A stretch of DNA of 8,157 bases from an uncultured Eubacteriales bacterium (GCA_900545935.1 URAP01000064.1:1-8157); one strand, 5' to 3'; numbered from the stretch's first letter, positions 1-6,266 are shown. Program-made: numbers and translations. Notes: a model not told the origin generated them from the sequence alone.

Positions 1-245
1 AAGCAGGCATAAGGGGGATTGCGCCGCGATTCGCTGCGCTCCTATTCGGCGCAGTCTCCCCCTTATGTATCCCCCTATGACTGCTCAGCCGATAGCGACC
101 TTGCAAGATATCGTCAGAAACGCTCGGCAGACATTACGCCTCGCGTTTCTTATCGAAAGAATGCACGCCTACTGCCGCAGTTTTTTCGAATCGGCATGCA
201 CCGACTCGCATTTTACATACGCGCTCCGCGCGGAAAGGGTACGAC
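1..245. other. Gene-free leader upstream of spoVFB
   Basis: No reading frame here looks like a protein. One plus-strand frame is open throughout, but it only continues as an out-of-frame shadow of spoVFB, and its peptide is rich in Arg, His and Cys with no recognisable motif. The stretch holds an imperfect palindrome near its left end. The usual partner gene spoVFA, which normally sits directly before spoVFB, is not visible: none of the frames ends in a sequence resembling the C-terminus of dipicolinate synthase A. I found no convincing sporulation-type promoter; a CATAC sequence about 25 bases before the start codon lacks a matching upstream element. Confidence 0.55.
8..67. repeat. Imperfect palindrome (hairpin) near window start
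   Basis: The arms CATAAGGGGGA (8-18) and TCCCCCTTATG (57-67) are perfect 11-base complements. Inside them GCGCCG (21-26) pairs with CGGCGC (47-52), leaving a small internal loop and a 20-base terminal loop. No T-run follows on either strand, so this is a poor intrinsic terminator. It looks more like a dispersed palindromic repeat or a structured leader. A second CCCCCTATG lies directly after the right arm (72-79 region). Confidence 0.6.
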
Positions 246-875
246 ATGGATACATACGACATAAAAGAAAGCTTATCGGACAAGGCGGCAGCGCTCAAGC
301 GCAAGCCACGCATGGGCTACGCGATATGCGGCTCGTTCTGCACCGTTTCCCGCTCGCTCGAACAGCTCGAGCAGTTGAGCGGAATGGGATGGGAGATCAT
401 CCCCATCGTGAGCGAAGCGGTCTACACCACCGACACCCGATTCGGAAAGGCATCCGACATAATCGCGCGCGTCGAGCAGCTTTGCGGCAGGCAGGTCATT
501 CACACCGTCCGCGAAGCGGAACCGCTCGGACCGACCGTGCCGCTCGATCTGCTCGTCATAGCACCGTGCACCGGCAACACGATATCAAAGATGGCTTGCG
601 GTATAACCGACGGCGCGATCACGATGGCTGCAAAGGCTCACGCCCGCCGTCTCCGCCCCACCGTCATCGCGCTCGCGACAAACGACGCGCTCTCGGGCTC
701 GCTCGGCTCGATAGCGACCGTCTCCGCCCGCAAGAACATCTATTTCGTCCCGCTCGGGCAGGATGACCCCGAACGCAAGCCCTGCTCGCTCGTCTGCGAT
801 TTCTCACTGCTTCAGGACACCATGCTCTCTGCCCTCTCGGGAATTCAGCTCCAGCCCGTTCTGCGTCAGAGCTGA
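246..875 (+). CDS. spoVFB: Dipicolinate synthase subunit B (SpoVFB/DpaB)
   Basis: This is the flavoprotein-like subunit of dipicolinate synthase, which with subunit A oxidises dihydrodipicolinate from the lysine pathway to dipicolinic acid, the calcium-chelating compound of the spore core; in Bacillus it is made in the mother cell. The 209-residue product carries the hallmarks of the family: a Rossmann-like start GYAICGSFCT (residues 24-33), the conserved TTDTRFG (61-67), EAEPLGP (90-96), a phosphate-binding loop IAPCTGNTISK (105-115), the segment ATNDAL (144-149), KNIYFVPLGQDDP (163-175) and the ending LQPVL (202-206). It is slightly longer than usual because of about 22 extra N-terminal residues. 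The start is supported by GGAAAGGG six bases before the ATG; internal Met23 has no ribosome binding site. It is the only plus-strand gene here, and no spoVFA precedes it within the visible 245 bases. Confidence 0.93.
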   Translation: MDTYDIKESLSDKAAALKRKPRMGYAICGSFCTVSRSLEQLEQLSGMGWEIIPIVSEAVYTTDTRFGKASDIIARVEQLCGRQVIHTVREAEPLGPTVPLDLLVIAPCTGNTISKMACGITDGAITMAAKAHARRLRPTVIALATNDALSGSLGSIATVSARKNIYFVPLGQDDPERKPCSLVCDFSLLQDTMLSALSGIQLQPVLRQS

Positions 876-951
876 CAGGGCATCGCGCAGAGCAAGGCGT
901 TCGGGTGGAGTAATGCGTTTGGGAGAGGTAAGGCAATCAACAAAAGCTATA

Positions 952-979
952 TTCGACATTCCCGATGCCGGGCTATAAT
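952..979 (+). promoter_or_regulatory. Possible housekeeping promoter before the 1006 hairpin
   Basis: TTCGAC (952-957) and a perfect TATAAT (974-979) are separated by 16 bases. Transcription would begin near 986 and meet the strong hairpin at 1006-1043, giving a transcript of about 60 bases unless it reads through. There is no gene for it to drive, so it is either a chance match or the promoter of a very short RNA. Confidence 0.25.
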
Positions 980-1005
980 TTCACAGCACAAAGCGCATCC
1001 CCGAA

Positions 1006-1043
1006 GCATGAAAGCCTCGCCCATATGGGCGAGGCTTTCATGC
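1006..1043. terminator. Bidirectional intrinsic terminator
   Basis: The arms at 1006-1022 and 1027-1043 are perfect 17-base complements around an ATAT loop. The core GCCTCGCCC/GGGCGAGGC is flanked by AAA on the left and TTT on the right, so it works in either direction on paper. The downstream plus-strand sequence is T-rich (CAATTTTCATTAGTTTT). It lies 130 bases after the spoVFB stop and 270 bases after the sigma gene stop on the other strand, the expected place for a shared terminator of convergent genes. Confidence 0.85.
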
Positions 1044-1066
1044 TCAATTTTCATTAGTTTTAATAT

Positions 1067-1267
1067 GTCCGTGCTTCTTACTTACCAAGGCATACACATT
1101 TGTCCTTGCGATGGCGGGCGAAACGTTTCTGCCGCTCGCCGCCTCAAGCAACGCAATAGCGGGGCGGTGCGAGAATCCCTCGTTCAGCGCTGACTCGGTC
1201 ACTCTGCCCGAGAAAGACTCCCTGTTTTAAAGTTTTCGCCGGACCTTTTTCAAAAGGCAGCATACCC
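1067..1267 (-). repeat. Dispersed repeat family C, copy 1
   Basis: The core 1202-1267 matches 6497-6562 at 63 of 66 positions by direct comparison; the first 57 bases differ only at 1224 (G versus A). Further left the match continues in pieces: GTCCGTGC (1067-1074, compare 6451-6458) and GCGGGCGAAAC near 1114-1124 (compare 6462-6472), with extra sequence inserted in this copy. Read on the minus strand it begins about 45 bases after the sigma gene stop, just as copy 2 begins about 28 bases after the aminotransferase stop. It contains the short inverted repeat CCTTTTGAAAAAGG. There is no coding potential. Confidence 0.8.
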
Positions 1268-1273
1268 CTCTTT

Positions 1274-1289
1274 CCGCGTACCCGCGTAC
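1274..1289. repeat. Two tandem 8-base units (CCGCGTAC)
   Basis: CCGCGTAC occurs twice head to tail (1274-1281 and 1282-1289), followed by further CGCG-containing sequence up to the sigma gene stop at 1313. A different but similar CGCG-rich tandem occupies the equivalent place beside copy 2 of repeat C. Confidence 0.6.
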
Positions 1290-1312
1290 TCCTCGCGTCC
1301 GCGCCGTTCCCC

Positions 1313-2860
1313 TCATTTCGTTACCGCGCAGAGCGCGGGTATTCCCGTCAGGTGCTCCGTATCGAGCGCGCCGATTTCGAAGAGCGCGTCGGTCAGCCGA
1401 TCGGCGGCGACAAAGCCGTACACATTTGCCCCGGCGAACTCCGCTTCGGCACGTATATGCTCGGGAGCGAGGTCTGCCGAAATTCCCGCCGCGCGCTCCG
1501 AGCAGGCGATGAGGCATTCGCTGAGCACGGAGATGCCGTCCGCGAGCAGTTCGCGCAGCTCATTATATTCGGACTCGGTCCAGACGGGGAAATGCGTTCT
1601 TCCGCCGCCGACATAACCGAGCCGTTCGAGCATTTCGAGCTGCCCCGAGCTCAGCCCGTCAATGCTTTCGGCTGCCGCCGATATCGCCCCGTACATATCA
1701 CTCTGATAGTGCTGCACGTCGAGCGTCTGTGCAAAATTCATCGCTATGATCCCGTCGCCGAGCGGACCGTCGTTATATATTCCGTATATTCTGCAGGACG
1801 AATGCTCCGAATCACGTGCACTCCTGCCCCAGACTATCCCGCGCCCTCCGCAGAGCTTTGAATACACCCCGTTCTCGGGCAGCTGCCCGTACCTCTCGGC
1901 GCGTACCGCGCTGCTCTCGATAAGTGCAAAGTGCAGGCAGAGCAGCAGCCGCTGCCACCCCCTCTGCGATGCACTCTCAAAGCGCTCGCCGAAGCGTTCC
2001 GCGAGTCCGTCGTGCAGCGCCGCATAGCGTGCCGCAGCATCCTTCACGAGCGTGCCGAACGCCCTGTCAGCCGCCTCCGTGCAATCGGCGGTGAATATGG
2101 GGATATTTGTCAGATATTTCTCGCCGCGGCGGACAAGATATCCCCTCTCGGTCAGCAGCCGCAGCTCGTCCTCGAGATACGGCAGCGACACCCCGAGCTC
2201 GACACCGAGCTCATCGGGCGCAACCGCGCCGTAATACGCAGCAAGCAGGATGTTGCCCTTGAGCTTACGACGGCGAAACTCGCGATATTCCTCGTTGTTT
2301 CCTCCGTTTTCGCCCCAAAAGTCGATCTCAAACGCATCGGGGCGATAGCTTCTTTCTCCGTAAAGCCTTTCCATGTTCATGCCCTCCCTTATGAGCTTTC
2401 TCGCACGGAAAAGCAGATATTTCACCGTCTCCGTGCTGACATTCATTTCGGCGGCGATACGGGCACACGACATCCCCTCGATATAGTACATAACCGTCGC
2501 TCTGCGATACCGCTCGGCCAGCATAGCGAGCTCGCGCCGCAGCAGCCCAAGCTCCTCGCGGCGGACAAGCGCGGATTGCGGTCCGACATCCCCGTCGGGG
2601 ACATCCTCCGCCTCCGAAAGCTCCGCCGTCTGCCGCCGCTTTCCGCGCATGCGGTCAACGTATGCATTCTCCGCGACACGGCGCATGTATGCATAAAACC
2701 GCCCGTCGTCCCTGATATTCTCAGCCGAGCGCAGCAGCCGATATATAATGTCGCTTGCCAGCTCCTCCGCCTCATGTACATTGCCGAGCCGCGTCAGCGC
2801 AAAGCCTAACACCGTCCGCATATTTTCGGTTATAAGCTCATCGAGTTTCTTTCTGTCCAT
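1313..2860 (-). CDS. ECF sigma factor with long C-terminal extension
   Basis: The first 160 residues are an extracytoplasmic-function RNA polymerase sigma factor, expected to direct polymerase to a dedicated promoter set. Region 2 spans about residues 7-73, with AEELASDIIYRLL (31-43) and the promoter-melting segment RFYAYMRRVAENAYVDRMR (54-72). After an acidic linker, region 4 (about 105-158) has the helix-turn-helix SCARIAAEMNVSTETVKYLL (131-150). ECF factors are usually 160-200 residues; this one has 515. The extension starts with a winged-helix-like segment (about 199-257: NILLAAYY, ELGVSLPYLEDEL, RGYLVRRGEKYLTNIPIFT). A faint echo of its end, GYVGGG followed by THFPVWT, lies at 415-428. 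No transmembrane segment or anti-sigma gene is visible, so the extension may be a built-in sensor (inference). The start is fixed by AGGAG seven bases before the ATG. The frame is intact. Confidence 0.88.
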   Translation of the reverse strand: MDRKKLDELITENMRTVLGFALTRLGNVHEAEELASDIIYRLLRSAENIRDDGRFYAYMRRVAENAYVDRMRGKRRQTAELSEAEDVPDGDVGPQSALVRREELGLLRRELAMLAERYRRATVMYYIEGMSCARIAAEMNVSTETVKYLLFRARKLIREGMNMERLYGERSYRPDAFEIDFWGENGGNNEEYREFRRRKLKGNILLAAYYGAVAPDELGVELGVSLPYLEDELRLLTERGYLVRRGEKYLTNIPIFTADCTEAADRAFGTLVKDAAARYAALHDGLAERFGERFESASQRGWQRLLLCLHFALIESSAVRAERYGQLPENGVYSKLCGGRGIVWGRSARDSEHSSCRIYGIYNDGPLGDGIIAMNFAQTLDVQHYQSDMYGAISAAAESIDGLSSGQLEMLERLGYVGGGRTHFPVWTESEYNELRELLADGISVLSECLIACSERAAGISADLAPEHIRAEAEFAGANVYGFVAADRLTDALFEIGALDTEHLTGIPALCAVTK

Positions 2861-2899
2861 CTGTCTCTCCTGTTCGTGTATGCCGCTTTCGTATATACA

Positions 2900-2922
2900 G
2901 ACGGCTTATCCAGCAAACGGTT
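2900..2922 (-). promoter_or_regulatory. Candidate ECF-type promoter of the sigma gene
   Basis: On the minus strand, TTTAAC (its AAC at 2922-2920) is followed by 16 bases and then CGTC (2903-2900). AAC upstream and CGTC downstream at 16-17 bases is the pattern of ECF-dependent promoters, many of which control their own sigma gene. A start site near 2892 would give a leader of about 30 bases before the AGGAG and ATG. A nearby TATATA has no suitably spaced -35 hexamer. This is a two-motif match with no experimental support. Confidence 0.4.
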
Positions 2923-2966
2923 AAATGTTTTTTCGCTGTCGGTGATATTTTTTTGATAAAAATAAT

Positions 2967-2986
2967 GCCGTCGGCAGCCCGACGGC
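2967..2986 (-). terminator. Hairpin terminator upstream of the sigma gene
   Basis: GCCGTCGG (2967-2974) and CCGACGGC (2979-2986) are perfect 8-base complements around the loop CAGC. On the minus strand the stem is followed by ATTATTTTTATC, a reasonable T-rich tail. It would stop transcripts coming from the transglutaminase-like gene before they reach the sigma gene, implying separate transcription units. Confidence 0.65.
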
Positions 2987-3102
2987 GAGAAAAATCATAT
3001 ATGCAATGCTATACAAGCGTACGGCAAAAAAATCTTAGACCTGCGCTTTTTCGTATCCCACAGAACCTTATAGATCTGTGCTTTTAGCCGACCCGAGTCG
3101 TG

Positions 3103-3232
3103 GAGAGATAAAAAAGATGCAGAAGCGGCGAAAATCGCCACGTCGGCGTACAATTGTACGACAGAGGCGATTTTCGGCGGTAGAAAAAACGAAAACTCTT
3201 AACCTTATGCAGGAATCCGTCAGGATTCCGAC
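3103..3232. repeat. Palindrome-rich repeat family A, copy 1
   Basis: This block matches 4219-4348 with a constant offset of 1116: identical over 3103-3188, one change at 3189, a diverged stretch of about 12 bases from 3197, then identical again over 3209-3232. It contains a stem CGAAAATCGCC (3129-3139) with GGCGATTTTCG (3166-3176), a central perfect palindrome CGTACAATTGTACG (3147-3160), and a separate hairpin GGAATCC-GTCA-GGATTCC (3212-3229). The match may extend left to the TTTTAGCC at 3082. It lies about 75 bases after the transglutaminase stop on the minus strand. On that strand a run CTTTTTTATC follows the stem by about 12 bases, too far for a textbook terminator. Confidence 0.9.
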
Positions 3233-3307
3233 CCCATAATCAAAATATAGATTATACTATAGTTCCGTTAAAGAAACACTGTTTTTGCTTTTTCGTTCCG
3301 GACGACT

Positions 3308-4036
3308 TTATCCGACCCGTTCGGCGTACGGAAATTCGCCGTAATCAGCCGTCCCCAGCTGTCCATCCGCCCAACCGAGCTGCCCATCCATATAAACCTC
3401 TACCCACTGATGCGTGTAAAGATTCTCATTAACATGCGTCCACGAATATCCCATACACTCAAGCAGCATGCCGAGCGCTCTTGTCGCACCTGCGCAGGAA
3501 TACTCGCCCTTAATAAACACACCGTAGGCGGTATCATAATACTCGCCATCCATCGTGTACACGCCGCAGCTGCAATATTCCGCCACGACCGCAGCAGCTA
3601 TCGACACGCGCTCCAAATCGGTACCATCGGGTATCGCTGCGGCGAGCTCCTCCGCAACGGCGCGCGCCTTCGCTTCCCTTTTCTCGGCACGATACCCCGC
3701 CGGGTCAACAAGCTCGCGCGGTAGAGGTATTACCTCTACTACCAACTCGGTAGTCTCGGGCTCCTGCGGCTCGTATTCGGGCTCGGGAATAGGCGCGGCA
3801 GTCTCGGGCTCCGTCTCGGGCACAGGTTCTGTGGCAGGCTCGGACACCGAGCCCGGCTCCGAATCCTCACTATCAGGTTCGGCGATGCAGAGCAGCTTTT
3901 CGGTAATGCGCTCCGTTTCCGGCAGAGCTGCCGCATCACGGCGATTCAACGCAAGCGCAGCCGTCGCTGCAGCGGCTGCGCTCGCGCAAACCGCGACCGA
4001 CGCAATTATTATTGTTCGTTTCAGACTTGTTTTCAT
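3308..4036 (-). CDS. Membrane-anchored/secreted transglutaminase-like protein
   Basis: The 242-residue protein has a short basic start (MKTSLKR), a hydrophobic segment of about 20 residues (about 8-31, very Ala-rich) that should export or anchor it, a Pro/Glu/Thr-rich acidic linker (about 55-98, repeats such as EPxTEP) and a C-terminal transglutaminase-like domain. The expected Cys-His-Asp triad is visible: Cys181 in GEYSCAGATRAL, His209 in YTHQWVEVY and Asp224 in GWADGQLG. Such domains act as proteases, peptidases or cross-linking enzymes; the substrate here is unknown, though the linker suggests a cell-wall-spanning spacer. The domain is short and ends 18 residues after the Asp. The upstream GTG at 4045 is possible, but GGAG sits eight bases before the ATG at 4036 and abuts the GTG, so the ATG is chosen. 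The Cys near residue 17 does not make a proper lipobox. Confidence 0.83.
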   Translation of the reverse strand: MKTSLKRTIIIASVAVCASAAAAATAALALNRRDAAALPETERITEKLLCIAEPDSEDSEPGSVSEPATEPVPETEPETAAPIPEPEYEPQEPETTELVVEVIPLPRELVDPAGYRAEKREAKARAVAEELAAAIPDGTDLERVSIAAAVVAEYCSCGVYTMDGEYYDTAYGVFIKGEYSCAGATRALGMLLECMGYSWTHVNENLYTHQWVEVYMDGQLGWADGQLGTADYGEFPYAERVG

Positions 4037-4379
4037 AGATGACACTCCGGTATGCAGTTATTATGACACCGCAATATAAGCAATATACGATATTACGATG
4101 CGACACTCATTAATCCCCTCATGAAACGGGGAGAAAAAATCATTTATTTTCAAGGCTGATTATCCTGAAAATCAGTTACACACGGCGGTTTTTGCATTTT
4201 AGCCTCTCCGGTCCCGGAGAGAGATAAAAAAGATGCAGAAGCGGCGAAAATCGCCACGTCGGCGTACAATTGTACGACAGAGGCGATTTTCGGCGGTAGA
4301 AAAAGCGAAAACATTAAATTTCAAGCAGGAATCCGTCAGGATTCCGACTCCTTATCAGCTATATGGAACATACTAAAAA
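4037..4379. other. Intergenic region between transglutaminase-like gene and PAS gene
   Basis: It holds repeat family A copy 2 (4219-4348), a CTCTCC/GGAGAG hairpin just left of it (4204-4221 region), and a small CCCC(N9)GGGG inverted repeat near 4115-4131. Nearer the transglutaminase start the sequence is A+T-rich on the minus strand (several TATATT-like blocks at about 4070-4095), where its promoter should lie, but no hexamer pair with good spacing stands out. No coding frame is credible. Confidence 0.5.
4219..4348. repeat. Palindrome-rich repeat family A, copy 2
   Basis: This is the direct-orientation partner of 3103-3232. Its outer stem lies at 4245-4255 and 4282-4292, the central palindrome at 4263-4276, and the GGAATCC hairpin at 4328-4345. 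It begins about 30 bases after the PAS gene stop on the minus strand, so both copies occupy the same position relative to a gene end. Together they bracket the transglutaminase-like gene. Conservation of the stem-forming parts, against divergence of the 12-base spacer, suggests that structure matters or that the copies are recent. Confidence 0.9.
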
Positions 4380-4808
4380 TCAATTATCATAGCTTGTTTC
4401 CGCTTTCTCGATCTGCGCTTTTTTAGCCTCTCCATGGAGGATGCGTGATTCGTGTTTTTCATAGTAACCGATAAGACGCCCGTCGGGCGCGCGCAGCGCG
4501 ACCATATAAACATCCGCATTTTCGCGTTCGATATGCGTCTCAAACACGCTGTTATTCTCGCTGCTCTCTCCGAACCATGCAAGAATACGCCCGATAATCT
4601 CGCGCGTTGCGGGAGCATGGCAATCGAGCAGGCTTCTGCCGACAAGTGCAGCACCGCCGCGCTTTTCATAGCGGCGCACCGCCGTCGGATTCATGTATAC
4701 GATGATATGGTCAAGCGTGCAGATGACTACGGGCTCGCCGTCGGAGTCGATGACCGCGCGGAAGAGCTCGGAGAGCTGAAGAGCGGGGGAGGGTTCGTTT
4801 GTCGGCAT
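4380..4808 (-). CDS. Stand-alone PAS domain protein
   Basis: The 142-residue product is almost entirely one PAS domain (about residues 13-118), a fold that binds small ligands or cofactors and mediates signalling contacts. It is recognisable by the opening LFRAVIDSDGEPVVICTLDH, the conserved YMNPTAVRRY (38-47), GRSLLDCH (57-64) and a closing strand pair ending RLIGYYEKHE (111-120). There is no kinase, cyclase or DNA-binding domain and no membrane segment, so it probably works through a partner. The Cys63-His64 pair and His119 could bind metal or heme, but this is speculation. A longer frame from 4859 exists; GGGG seven bases before the ATG at 4808 selects the shorter form. It follows proA on the same strand after 143 bases, so co-transcription is possible. 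The tail after 122 is charged and variable. Confidence 0.8.
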   Translation of the reverse strand: MPTNEPSPALQLSELFRAVIDSDGEPVVICTLDHIIVYMNPTAVRRYEKRGGAALVGRSLLDCHAPATREIIGRILAWFGESSENNSVFETHIERENADVYMVALRAPDGRLIGYYEKHESRILHGEAKKAQIEKAETSYDN

Positions 4809-4951
4809 ATTATTTCCCCTTTCAAATCGAAGCCCCGCCGATGCGATACTGCGAGGCACGGCGTTCGGTGGGGTTCTGCGTCGGCGTGTCGTACATTGCG
4901 CGCAGTAGCGCTGCAGCGGGGCGGGCGTGTCGAAATTATGTTTTTGTGAGT

Positions 4952-6202
4952 TTATCTTACCTGTCCGTCGCCGGTGATTAGGAATTTTACCGTCGTGAGC
5001 GCGTCAAGCCCCATCGGACCGCGCGCGTGCAGCTTCTGCGTCGAGATGCCTATCTCCGCGCCGAGACCGAACTCGCCGCCGTCGGTAAAGCGGGTCGAGG
5101 CATTGACATACACCGCCGCAGCGTCGATACTGCGCTGAAAATATCTTGCCGCGCCGATGTCACTGGTGATTATCGCCTCACTGTGACCGGTCGAATAGCG
5201 GCGAATATGCTCGACCGCCTCTTCTATCGACGGAACAACGCGGACGGCGATAATATAATCGTCATACTCGGTCGCCCAATCCTCTTCGGTCGCGGGAACC
5301 GCCCCGATAACGGTGCATGTTCGCCCGTCGCCTCTTATCTCGGTGCCGCTCTCCGCCATCGCCGAAGCAAAACGCGGGAGAAATTCCGCCGCGACCGACT
5401 CGTGCACAAGCAGCGTCTCTATCGCATTGCAGACCGACGGGCGGGAGGTCTTGGCATTTACCGCGACGCGGAGCGCCATGTCAAGGTCAGCCGACGCATC
5501 GACATAGAGGTGGCAGTTGCCCGCGCCCGTTTCAATGACGGGAACGCTCGCATTCTCGACCACCGAGCGGATAAGCCCCTTTCCGCCGCGCGGAATAAGA
5601 ACGTCGACAAGCCCGCGCATGCCCATAAGCTCGGTCGTTCCCCGACGAGAGGTGTCGTCTATCAGGCAGACGGAATTCGCGTCGATTCCGAGCCCGTCGA
5701 GCGCGTCGCGCATGATGCGGACGAGGATACGATTTGTGCGGATAGCTTCCTTTCCGCCGCGGAGCACGACCGCATTGCCGCTTTTCAGGCAGAGCGCAGC
5801 TGCGTCTACGGTGACGTTCGGGCGCGATTCGTAGATGATAGCGACCACCCCGAGCGGCACGCGCACGCGGGTTATCTCGAGTCCGTTCGGACGGGTAATG
5901 CGCTCGCCCGAACCGAGCGGGTCGCCGAGCATAACCGTCTCGCGCAGCGCGGAGCAGATACCCCCGATGCGCTCGGGAGTGAGAGCAAGGCGGTCGAGCA
6001 TTGCTGCCGACAGCCCCGACTCCCGGCCCGCGGCAAGGTCGGCGGCGTTTTCCTCGAGAATTGCGGCGGACTCCGCATCGAGTGCGGCGGCTATCGCCTC
6101 AAGCGCGGCATTGCGCTCTTTGCCCGAGAGAAGGGCAAGCGAGCGAGATGCTTCTCTCGCACCGAGGCAGATGCTTTTTACGTATTCATGCATGTCTGTC
6201 AT
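4952..6202 (-). CDS. proA: Glutamate-5-semialdehyde dehydrogenase (gamma-glutamyl phosphate reductase)
   Basis: ProA carries out the second step of proline synthesis in the cytoplasm, the NADPH-dependent reduction of gamma-glutamyl phosphate to glutamate semialdehyde. The 416-residue length is normal for the family. Visible landmarks are VPLGVVAIIYESRPNVTVDA (115-134), the cofactor-site segment SGNAVVLRGGKEA (141-153), LIPRGGKGLI (202-211), the catalytic Cys258 in NAKTSRPSVCNAIETLLVH, the family signature from V323 through HIRRYSTGHSEAI (332-344), and EFGLGAEIGISTQKLHARGP (377-396). The start is supported by GGGAGG five bases before the ATG. ProB, the glutamate 5-kinase that normally sits beside it, is not in the window; the upstream side is repeat DNA and an aminotransferase, and the downstream side the PAS gene. 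No good -35/-10 pair is evident upstream. Confidence 0.96.
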   Translation of the reverse strand: MTDMHEYVKSICLGAREASRSLALLSGKERNAALEAIAAALDAESAAILEENAADLAAGRESGLSAAMLDRLALTPERIGGICSALRETVMLGDPLGSGERITRPNGLEITRVRVPLGVVAIIYESRPNVTVDAAALCLKSGNAVVLRGGKEAIRTNRILVRIMRDALDGLGIDANSVCLIDDTSRRGTTELMGMRGLVDVLIPRGGKGLIRSVVENASVPVIETGAGNCHLYVDASADLDMALRVAVNAKTSRPSVCNAIETLLVHESVAAEFLPRFASAMAESGTEIRGDGRTCTVIGAVPATEEDWATEYDDYIIAVRVVPSIEEAVEHIRRYSTGHSEAIITSDIGAARYFQRSIDAAAVYVNASTRFTDGGEFGLGAEIGISTQKLHARGPMGLDALTTVKFLITGDGQVR

Positions 6203-6266
6203 TGTGTCCTCCCGGATGTGTCGAATCGGTTAGGGATGGGGGCGATAAGATAAAAAGGAACGCCGA

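Larger units (their letters stand above)
876..1312. other. Convergent intergenic region between spoVFB and the sigma gene
   Basis: The 3' ends of spoVFB (plus) and the ECF sigma gene (minus) meet across this gap. It contains a promoter-like pair of hexamers (952-979), a 17-base-pair hairpin terminator (1006-1043), a diverged and a well conserved part of repeat family C (about 1067-1267), and short CGCG-rich tandem units up to the sigma gene stop codon. The small open frames seen here begin inside the terminator or overlap the repeat and have no protein-like features. Confidence 0.6.
2861..3307. other. Intergenic region between sigma gene and transglutaminase-like gene
   Basis: Reading leftward from the transglutaminase stop, it contains an A+T-rich stretch, repeat family A copy 1 (3103-3232), a small CACAGA/TCTGTG hairpin (3059-3080), a terminator-like hairpin (2967-2986) and an ECF-type promoter candidate for the sigma gene (2900-2922). 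No credible coding frame was found. Confidence 0.6.

Noticed and set aside
3..80. Open frame at the window start that might be the end of spoVFA
   Set aside because: The peptide has a vague GIAP-like segment, but it is read straight through the palindrome and lacks the Gly/Ala-rich C-terminal pattern of dipicolinate synthase A.
210..245. CATAC before spoVFB as a sigma-E/sigma-K -10 element
   Set aside because: The downstream half of the consensus is missing and no -35 element occurs at a suitable distance.
65..766. Long plus-strand frame overlapping spoVFB
   Set aside because: It is an out-of-frame shadow of spoVFB, very rich in Arg and His with no family resemblance; its first 60 codons also lack a ribosome binding site.
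1931..2809. 292-codon plus-strand frame opposite the sigma gene
   Set aside because: It is antisense to clear sigma region 2 and region 4 coding sequence, with no ribosome binding site or recognisable domain.
3103..4348. CRISPR array
   Set aside because: There are only two copies over 1 kb apart with a gene between them, and the unit is 130 bases; no short regular spacing.
5027..6253. 408-codon plus-strand frame opposite proA
   Set aside because: It is the antisense shadow of an unmistakable proA; the composition is Arg-rich and no motif is present.
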